Source of the DNA: Symsagittifera roscoffensis
Lineage: Eukaryota; Xenacoelomorpha; Acoela; Convolutidae
Reading direction: 5' to 3'
Assembly: GCF_963678635.1 (NCBI RefSeq)
Contig: NC_087064.1
Coordinates: 29,182,189-29,246,188 of the forward strand
DNA: 64,000 nucleotides
Position numbers and translations under genes: made by a program. The notes below the pieces were generated by a model, which had not been told where the DNA came from, did no database searches, and was given only the letters and a program-made list of their open reading frames with translations. Positions 56,560 through 64,000 of the stretch are shown piece by piece; within the stretch, counting starts at the first letter, position 1, and each line of letters opens with the position of its first letter.

Positions 56560-57575
56560 TCGTGTTTTAAATAAATCACTCCGACTGGTAGTATAACAGT
56601 TAAAAGTTGAAAGTTTCTAATCGCTTCAAACTTTTTTATGACAACCATTTCCTTTGGTAATTTTAATTTTGGACCAGTTGACGTCTAACCACGTGCTGTG
56701 GTTCATTGCTTGGTCAAAAGAACTAAAAACTTGCTTAATGCTAGTTGTTGGGTTTTCTCGTCTGTTTTTCTGAAATTAAATTTTTCGTAATTACGAAAAA
56801 TTGGTTGATTTCTTATGACAATCAAAACGGTTGGTTTTTGTTTTCGGATCAATTGGCATCAAACCATTTGTTAGTAGCTCAGTGGACGATCGAAAAGCCC
56901 CGAAAACTTACGAAAAGCTAGTGATTGTAGTTCTCGTCTGTATTTCTGACATTGAGTTTTTCGTATTCCCAAAAAATTGTTAACTTTTTTTGACAACCAT
57001 TTCCTTTGGTATTTTTGTTTTAAGATCAATTAGCGCCTAGCCATGAGTTGTGGCTTAATGGGCGCTCGAAAAGTACTAAAAGCTTGCTTAATCCTAGTTT
57101 TTGTGCTTCTCGTCTGTTTTTTTTTTAATGAATTTTTCGTATTTCAAAAAAATAGTAGATTTATGATGACAGTGTACCTTGGCGTTTTTGTTTTCTGATC
57201 AATTGACGACTAACTAGGTGTTATTCGCTTAGTAAGTGCTCGGAAAGTTCTAAAAGTTTGCTTCTTAGTAGTGGATGTGTTTCTTTTTGTTTCTCTGTAA
57301 TTGACTTTTTCGTTTTTCTAATTTTTTCAATTTTTGTTCTTAAATGTTTCCAGCTCACTGACCAATTAGTAGCATGCAATTGTAGGCTTTCGCTGTATCG
57401 TAAGGCTTAGTGTACGATCGAAGAATACTGAAAGCTCTCTTACTGCTAGTTGATGCCTTTCACGTCTGTTTTTCTGAGATGGAACTTTTCGTGTTTTCAA
57501 AAAAATTTGTTGATTTTTAAGACAATTATCCTTGGCATTTTTATTTTTGGATCAATTGGCGTCCAAATGAATTTT
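56560..57575 (+). repeat. ~177-bp satellite-like tandem repeat, about six copies
   Basis: GACAA.CATTTCCTTTGG-like anchors lie at 56640, 56817, 56992, 57168 and 57521 (the last two are two periods apart). Each is followed by TTTTGGATCAATTGGCG-like, CTTAGTGG.CGCTCGAAAAG.ACTAAAAGCTTGCTTA, CTCGTCTGTTTTTCTGA and TTTTTCGTATT blocks. The copies are considerably diverged. Confidence 0.85.
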
Positions 57576-58106
57576 TCATAGCAAAGAAACAAATTTTTTT
57601 AGAAATCTTGTGCAATTCCGAATTTGAAATTTTTTATGGTCCATACTGTATGACACACTTCAACTTGTCAAAAAAATCACGCCACGATTTTCGACTAGTA
57701 ATTTTTTGGCTTAAAATTTTCTAGCCATTCACAAAAGTTTAAATTTCTTCTGCTTCAAAATTCTAATGATTAAGTTGTATTTAAATACGAAACACAAAAG
57801 GGTTAAGCAAAACTCGGAAAAAAATAATTTTTTTGGTTTACGGAAAACGCTCAAATAAGCGTTTTTCGAAAAAAAATTATATTCAAAAATTTAACATTTT
57901 TGTCTATAACGTAGTCCAGACTGAGTTTTTCATACCAAAGAAACAAAATTGACTATATTTTTGAATGCACTTGTTGCATGAAATTGATATTGCGACTGAA
58001 AATGGAGAAGAAAAAAAATTCTATGAAATTTGGAGGTTTTTTCTTCGGATTTTTTAGCACTGTAAAAAATGCTATCATACACTTATCATAGAAATTGTAT
58101 GTTAAC
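57576..58106. other. Non-coding AT-rich DNA
   Basis: Two similar phrases (TTTTTCATA.CAAAGAAACAAA at about 57570 and 57925) hint at another short repeat. No gene is seen. Confidence 0.4.
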
Positions 58107-58424
58107 CAGGGGCGTATTTAGGGGGCGGGGCAGGACTTGTTTTGAGGGGGGAGCGCGCGCCAAAAAAAAAGCAATTTTTTTGGTCAAAGTTTTCCGAAAA
58201 GTGCCTAAAAACGCCTTTTTTGGCCTGTTTTACAACTTTTTGCCTGCGGTGCAGAAACCTTGACCAAAACAGGGTCTTTTTAGTGATTTGGTCGATCTAA
58301 AATAAGGAAATTAGGTAGAGAAAATTTTTGAAACTTTGTCTACCTTTTTAGTGATTTGGTCGAATCCCTGAGGAGGAGGCGTCCGCCGCCACCCCCCCCC
58401 CCCCCTCGAGAAAATTTTAGATCG
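58107..58424 (-). mobile_element. hAT-type MITE, first of a side-by-side pair
   Basis: It starts CAGGGGCGTATTTAGG, includes GGTCGAATCCCTGAGGAGG near 58358-58376, a C-run and CTCGAGAAAATTTTAGATC, and lacks its last few terminal bases where the next copy begins. The gene-free interior matches the family. Confidence 0.75.
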
Positions 58425-58827
58425 GGGCGGACTTAGAGGGGGGGGGGTGTTTGCGGTTGACGCCTCCTCTCTTTCAGGGATTCGACCCCCTGCCGACCCA
58501 AAGGTTCCCCTCTTTGTACTATTTTGAGATATCCATATTTGGAAACGGACCCTAAAATTTTTCTAAAGGCGCCTTGGCGCCAATATTTTTTAATTTTGAG
58601 GGGTGGGGCGCCAAAAAAACACAATTTTTGGTCAAAATTTGCCAAAAAGTGCCTAAGAACGCCTTTTTTGGCCTGTTTTTCATTTCTTTGCTTGTGGCGC
58701 AGAAAATTTTACCAAAACAGGGTCTTTTTAGTGCTTTGGAAATTCACTCTTTGCTCGACCTAAAAAAAGGTCGACAAAGTTTTTTTGAAAATCCGCCACC
58801 CTCGAGAAAATCCGAGATCCGCCCCTG
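58425..58827 (+). mobile_element. hAT-type MITE, second of the pair
   Basis: It starts CGGGGCGGACTTAG and ends GAGATCCGCCCCTG at 58827. Inside are CAGGGATTCGACCCCCTGCC, CTAAAGGCGCCTTGGCGCC and CAAAACAGGGTCTTTTTAGTG as in the other copies. No clear 8-bp duplication is found around it or the pair. Confidence 0.8.
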
Positions 58828-59293
58828 TCGGCCCCAGTGATTAACATTGTTTCGATGCGCTCCGTGTAAAAAATTGTACGATTATCACTTTTCTTGTATG
58901 AAATTGTATGATAAGCATTTTTTTGTCAAGAGTTCAACCCGAATTTTGGCTGTTTTGTAAATTGTTCGCCGGAAACTTCTTTCAATGAAGAACTTTTTGT
59001 TTAAAAAATCATCGCGCAATGCGTTTATTACTTCAGTAGTTTTTGGGGAAACAACCCCAAAACCTGATGATCGGAACCTCAGTCGGCTATGATTGCTCAT
59101 GTATTGTTTTTTTTCTGCCGACGTTTACAAAACGGTGTTTCTGATTGTTTTCATACTTTTCAGTGCAGTCATCTATATTTTGCCACCCCAACCCAGTCCA
59201 TATGACCTCACCCCCCCCCCCCTTAAGTCTGCTAGTTATCTCTTTTTTCATTTCAAATTGTTGGTATTCATTTTCCGAGACATGATGATGTTA

Positions 59294-59301
59294 TATATAA
59301 A
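59294..59301 (+). promoter_or_regulatory. TATA box, candidate promoter of the caspase-like gene
   Basis: TATATAAA lies 157 bp before an ATG in good context. The sequence between is more mixed in base composition than its surroundings, as expected of a 5'UTR. The call depends on the gene model at 59458. Confidence 0.35.
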
Positions 59302-59457
59302 CTAGCATTACCCTGCAATGATTTGAATATTACCAGCTGAGGGACAGCCTTTGTAGACTATACTAAAGAAACAGAACTATAACAAACACAAATAGAAACT
59401 ACCAACCGAACAATTAATAAAGCAAGTTTATACTTCTCAACGACTACGACTGCAACC

Positions 59458-62400
59458 ATGATTAGCAGACATGCAGGTTCAGCTATTGCTCAAAACGCTG
59501 GTAAGCAAGTTTAGAGAAATTCTAGCGTCATTTGTTGGTTTCAATTTATTAATATGACCAACTACAAAGGAAAAATAAGGATGCCGGCTGCTGATGACTG
59601 AAATTGCTGATCATCTCCATCTGTACTTGCTTCAGCTAACTAACAAACTTTCATCATGTCGACAATTTAAGTGCTCGTTGCACTCGAAAAAGTTTTTCCA
59701 AGTTGGTTGTAAATACACCAGCTCCGATTTCAGAATATCAGTTTTTTTTTGTTTTTATGATTTATATGTGGCCTTTAGCGGACAATATATCGGACAATAT
59801 ATCGTGTTAGCGGACAATATATCGGTTAAATGGTCTATGTACGAAACGTTTGATGAGCAAAAAAAAATAATTGAAAATTTTTCAAGGAGGGATTTTTTGT
59901 TAGTTTTGATTTTTTAAATGAAAACAACTTTTTGGTTCAACTTGTCTGCTCAAAATTTGTCGGCTCTGCTATCGTTTTAATTTTTCTTTTAGTGCTAATT
60001 TAGCATTCATATAGGTAACCTAGCATGTTTTTTGTAGGGAACTTCATTCAAGACCAACAAGCGAAAACTTTAGGTAGATCGATTTTTTTCGACATGTTTT
60101 CAAAATATTGCGAATAATTTTTTCTTCAGTTTTGTCCCAATTTCTGTCAGTTAGTTAGTCATACTTTTTTTGTGTTTTATTGCAAGTGTCGTGAAGCGTT
60201 GCTTCGCCTCTATTTCCAATTTAGTATGAAAAACGAAAAAGACAGACCAGTTTTTCTCGACACTGAGACAACTTTTTCATTTTTTCTTTTTTCTTTGAAT
60301 CCTAAGTATAAGTGTATTCAATACAAAGCTCCGCTGGGACAAAACCTGCAGTCCACAACGAGAATGCCTACAAATCAAGGTCAATTTTTTTTGAACATAC
60401 CCGCATTGAAAAAAAGTGAAAACAAATCGATTACAATGGATTTTCGTGGTCTATAATGTTGTAAATATAATCGATTCCCATGTTATGTTCAGACCAGGGG
60501 CGGATTTAGGGGGGGGGGGGGGGGGAGCAGATGCCCCCCCCCCCCCTCAGGGATTCGAACCCCTGCCAACCCAAAGGGTCCCCCCTTTGGTACTTTTTAG
60601 GAAATCCATTTTTGGCCGACCGACCCTAAAATTTTTCTAAAGGCGCCTTGGGCGCCTACATATACTAACTTTGAGGGGAGCGCGCGCCAAAAAAACGCGT
60701 TTTTTTTGTCAAATTTTTTCAAAAAGTGCCCAAATTTTTTTTTACTGCTTTGGGAGAGCTCGGAAAATCAATCTGATCGACCTAAAAAAAAAGGTCGTCA
60801 AAATTTTCGAAAATTTTTTGAAATTTCGCCCCCCCCCCATCTCGAGAAAATCCTAGATCCGCCCCTAGTTCAGACAACAAAATTGAACTAAAAATGGATT
60901 TAAATCCATTTTTTCTCGCCAAAACAAAGTGCATTATAACTCGATTTGAATCCATTATAATGGATTTTATAATAAGTAGTAAATCAAATTAAAATGTTTT
61001 TTTTTTCAACTTTATTTTTGTTTTGCGCGTTGTGCAAAGTTTTGCAAGAACCTCAGCATTTATCAAGTGAGTGATGCAGAAACTTTGCAAAGCGAGTGTA
61101 CGGCCTGGCCTAATCCATTTCAAAACCCAAACTCCTCAAATTGCAAAAATGATTCCGTTGAGCTCTCCCCCCCCCCAACGTTTGCCCCTTTGCTCCCCTA
61201 AATCCCCCTAACATTTGCCCCTTTGCTCCCCTTCCCCACCTGAACACCCCCCTCCTGAACCCACCCCACACCTGAACCCACATACCCCCCACCAACCTGA
61301 ACCCATTAGGCCAGGCCGAAACTTTGCAAAGCGAGTGTACGGCCTGGCCTAATCCATTTCAAAACCTAAACTCAAATTGCAAAAAGATTCCGTTGAGCTC
61401 TCCCCCCAACGTTTGCCCCCTCAATCCCCTAACGTTTGCCCCTTTGCTCCCCACCCCACCTGAACCCCCACCTAAACACCCCCCCCCCCCCCCCCACCTG
61501 AACCCACCCCACACCTGAACCCACCCCACACCTGAACCCACATACCCCCCACCAACCTGAACCCATTAGGCCAGGCCGAAATTTTGCAAAGCGAGTGTAC
61601 GGCCTGGCCTAATCCATTTCAAAACCTAAACTCAAATTGCAAAAAGATTCCGTTGAGCTCTCCCCCCAACGTTTGCCCCCTCAATCCCCTAACGTTTGCC
61701 CCTTTGCTCCCCACCCCACCTGAACCCCCACCTAAACACACCCCCCCCCCACCTGAACCCACCCCACACCTGAACCCACATACCCCCCACCAACCTGAAC
61801 CCATTAGGCCAGGCCGAAACTTTGCAAAGCGAGTGTACGGCCTGGCCTAATCCATTTCAAAACCTAAACTCAAATTGCAAAAAGATTCCGTTGAGCTCTC
61901 CCCCCAACGTTTGCCCCCTCAATCCCCTAACGTTTGCCCCTTTGCTCCCCACCCCACCTGAACCCCCCACCTAAACACCCCCCCCCCCCCACCTGAACCC
62001 ACCCCACACCTGAACCCACATACCCCCCACCAACCTCAACCCATTACCTATTACCCCCCGCCCCACCTAAACCCACACCCCCCACCTGAACCCACCCCAC
62101 CTAAAACCACCCTACCTGAACCCCCCACCTGAACACCCCCCACCTGAACCCACCCCCAGCTGAACACGTTACGTTGGGGGAGGGAGGTTTGTTGTAGATG
62201 GGCAAACGCTAGGGCGGTAATGTTGAGTAAAATAAAAAAGTAACAAAAATATCAAAGTTAGGTAGAAAAAAAATTAATTCAATTGAACAACTAGTAACCA
62301 ACGTAACCAACTCTAATTTAAAACGTAGAAAAGACTTTATGTGCGTTGAAATTCGCATCTCAGTAAAGTTTTGTTCGATTTGTTTTCACTTTTGTTGCGG

Positions 62401-63049
62401 GTAGCTATTTTTAAGCCTTTAATTGAATCTGACCTACGAAAATTGCTTTTTACTCTTTTTACCTGTCAATTTCTTAAAACACAGATACTTTTACGAGAGG
62501 TTTCCTTGACATATCGTCCTAACTGTTTTGATAACGAAAACAAAAAAAGTGCTGCAACTTATTTTGGAAGAATTAACGGATTTCATAGAATAGTGCGACT
62601 AAGTAAGTTGCGACAAAGTAAGAAGCGCTACCCTTTATTTGATAGTGAAAAAGTCTTTTTCATATGTGGGAAATTTTTTAGGCCAGCTTAAAAACATAGA
62701 AAATTGGAATCCTTCGACGAAGGAAAGGAGATGGCTGCTTATTTCTGGCTCCAGCAGTACACCCGACCAAGTGACTTTGTCCAGCAAAGGAGTCCGAGAA
62801 GCGAAGGGAAGCCAGCGAGAACAGTATCTCCAGGGAATCAGTCTGGATTTCTTCAACATGGAACAAGCAGTAGGCCATACTCTGAAAAACAAACTTCAGA
62901 ACCTTGAGATGACAAAACTGGAAGTTGAGACCCATATCAAGAAGTTTTTCCAATTTTGCAAAGATGGAAACTTTAAGCCAATGTTGTACTACACTGGTCA
63001 CGGGGAAATGTCGACGGGTAATTGGGTCCGTGAAATGCTGCAATTTTAA
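59458..63049 (+). CDS. Caspase-like (clan CD) protein, partial, 2 exons predicted
   Basis: Exon 1 at 59458-59500 (MISRHAGSAIAQNA plus one base) has the donor G|GTAAGC. Exon 2 starts at 62682 after TTTTTTAG and enters in phase 1, exactly as needed, and the joined codon is Gly. Exon 2 encodes WLLISGSSSTPDQV, a helical middle and KPMLYYTGHGEMSTGNW. The YYTGHG..GNW pattern is that of the catalytic-His strand of caspase-like peptidases found in invertebrate proteins. The frame meets a stop at 63047, but a donor (GGTAATT near 63018, or a later one) may come first. No catalytic Cys block (DxCxSG type) is seen before the assembly gap. The fold is inferred from one motif; protease activity is not shown. 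A short open frame at 62639-62691 is only the upstream extension of exon 2. Confidence 0.5.
60495..60867 (+). mobile_element. Complete hAT-type MITE
   Basis: 373 bp, starting CAGGGGCGGATTTAGG and ending CCTAGATCCGCCCCTA, with the exact 8-bp duplication GTTCAGAC at 60487-60494 and 60868-60875. It has a G-run and C-run hairpin next to the left end, an exact tRNA B-box on the minus strand (reverse complement of 60551-60561) and the GGCGCCTTGGGCGCC palindrome. Confidence 0.96.
60890..60913. repeat. 24-bp perfect palindrome
   Basis: The half-site AAAAATGGATTT is followed at once by its reverse complement. A second short palindrome (AATCCATTATAATGGATT) lies at about 60949-60966. Confidence 0.9.
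61081..62045 (+). repeat. Four tandem 238-260 bp C-rich units
   Basis: Units start near 61081, 61320, 61580 and 61818 at AACTTTGCAAAGCGAGTGTA. Each opens with CGGCCTGGCCTAAT and closes with ATTAGGCCAGGCCG, so each is bounded by an inverted repeat of about 14 bp. The middle holds CCCCAACGTTTGCCCC and a variable number of CCACCTGAACCC-type repeats that explain the length differences. Confidence 0.93.
62046..62165 (+). repeat. CCACCTGAACCC minisatellite
   Basis: This is a continuation of the C-rich array as a simple, irregular 11-14 bp repeat (CCCCCCACCTGAAC and variants). It has no unit boundaries of the larger repeat. Confidence 0.85.
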
Positions 63050-63266
63050 TCAATTGGTGATCAAGTTTTGAAGCCGTTTAGTTTTTTTTGACGGTTTTAA
63101 TTCATATAAGCCGTATCTGCTTTACGAAGGAAAGCGCATTTGTTGCTGTCGGTTAACTTTTCAACTTTCGATGAAATTGGCAAAATTTTTGGCTTGGTTT
63201 GATTTCTTCTCCAGACAATTTTCGAATCTTACCCAAACCTGTTTAAATGCTTTTTTTCATACTACC

Positions 63267-63466
63267 NNNNNNNNNNNNNNNNNNNNNNNNNNNNNNNNNN
63301 NNNNNNNNNNNNNNNNNNNNNNNNNNNNNNNNNNNNNNNNNNNNNNNNNNNNNNNNNNNNNNNNNNNNNNNNNNNNNNNNNNNNNNNNNNNNNNNNNNNN
63401 NNNNNNNNNNNNNNNNNNNNNNNNNNNNNNNNNNNNNNNNNNNNNNNNNNNNNNNNNNNNNNNNNN
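63267..63466. other. Assembly gap of 200 N
   Basis: Exactly 200 unknown bases, likely a placeholder of arbitrary size. It interrupts the region just downstream of the caspase-like exon. Confidence 0.99.
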
Positions 63467-63678
63467 AAAATTTGATTGAAAAAATTCAAAATTAAGGATA
63501 CAAAGAGAAGCTTTGTTGATCTGATTTAGAATTTCAAATCGGAGTTTTAAGGGTTAATAATCGAGGAGAAGCTTTGATTATTATGTATTTGAACCAACTT
63601 TAAAATGGTTAACGATCCAATAAGGTTCAGTAATTACGTTTATTTAGTTAGTATTCATTTCCTCTTGATTGTTTTCAG

Positions 63679-63738
63679 AAAGAATTACGAGAAAAGATGA
63701 TACTCGAGAAGCAAGGAAATATCATCATTTTACAATAA
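63679..63738 (+). CDS. Possible terminal exon
   Basis: After the acceptor TTGTTTTCAG (63669-63678) comes a 20-codon open stretch, KELREKMILEKQGNIIILQ, and a TAA stop. Its composition is more protein-like than its surroundings. It could end the caspase-like gene or another gene hidden by the gap. Evidence is weak. Confidence 0.25.
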   Translation, partial: KELREKMILEKQGNIIILQ

Positions 63739-64000
63739 GTAGTTTTAGTTTTAATTTGTGTTTTTGTTTGTGTTTTTGAATTTTTAAATTTTACAATTAG
63801 GTGTTAGAAAATTTTTCTGCAGATTTCAAGTTTGAAAGTGGGCAATTTTTTGTGGATGTTTTTTCGTTCTATGATTTTTTATGATTAGTTGTTGTAATTC
63901 ATTCAAAAAGTATTGCTGATTAAGTCAAATTTACGACTCTTCTTTGATGCAGTTTAGATAGTATCTTAGTAATTTTACTGCACAAATACGTTTGAAATTT
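63739..64000. other. Non-coding window end
   Basis: AT-rich. ATTCATTCAAAAAGTATTGCTG near 63897 is shared with the 804-bp repeat family (7560), suggesting a fragment of it. Nothing else is seen. Confidence 0.4.

Noticed and set aside
61110-61804. Gly/Trp-rich (minus) and Pro-rich (plus) open frames
   Set aside because: They are translations of the C-rich tandem array and minisatellite.

Overview
The window is metazoan nuclear DNA. It is AT-rich and intron-rich, with GT-AG introns of about 0.07 to 17 kb and many transposable elements. The lineage is uncertain. The BK-channel tail mixes vertebrate-like stretches (TNPPYEF) with protostome-like ones ([17 protein letters not shown]). A close head-to-tail gene pair could fit an animal that trans-splices, such as a tunicate, but this is a guess. 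All genes I can support are on the + strand.

Layout. (1) 2149-11019: nine 3' exons of a Slo1/BK calcium-activated K+ channel, from the RCK1-RCK2 linker through RCK2 and the calcium bowl to the stop; the pore half lies upstream of the window. (2) 11020-14328: slo 3'UTR and intergenic DNA with a MITE nested inside another MITE. (3) 14329-16767: complete CCDC93 (CCC endosomal recycling complex) in three exons. (4) 16996-47879: an NFKBIL1-like gene in four exons whose reading phases all fit. It starts only 228 bp after CCDC93, and its two large introns (about 13 and 16.7 kb) hold almost all the mobile DNA. Intron 2 has a 4 x 1.43 kb tandem array starting at the splice donor, an 800-bp duplication, a degenerate 9-copy tandem, a long-TIR element and a tRNA-derived SINE. 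Intron 3 has a Mutator-like (MULE) relic, a broken non-LTR retrotransposon, a broken BEL/Pao element and a hAT-type MITE placed exactly on the last splice acceptor. (5) 47880-58106: about 10 kb with no gene I can support, including a ~177-bp satellite. (6) 59294-63049: a predicted gene with TATA box, short first exon and phase-compatible second exon encoding part of a caspase-like (clan CD) domain. Its intron holds a hAT MITE with a perfect 8-bp target duplication and a C-rich tandem array. (7) 63267-63466 is a 200-N assembly gap.

The genes do not form a pathway. Slo1 is a plasma-membrane ion channel, CCDC93 works in endosomal cargo recycling, and NFKBIL1 is an ankyrin protein linked to NF-kB and RNA processing. 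The most unusual points are the NFKBIL1 splice sites altered or copied by repeats, the pol III B-box kept inside a hAT MITE family, the possible CCDC93-NFKBIL1 polycistron, the skippable Slo linker exons, and the caspase-like gene running toward the gap.
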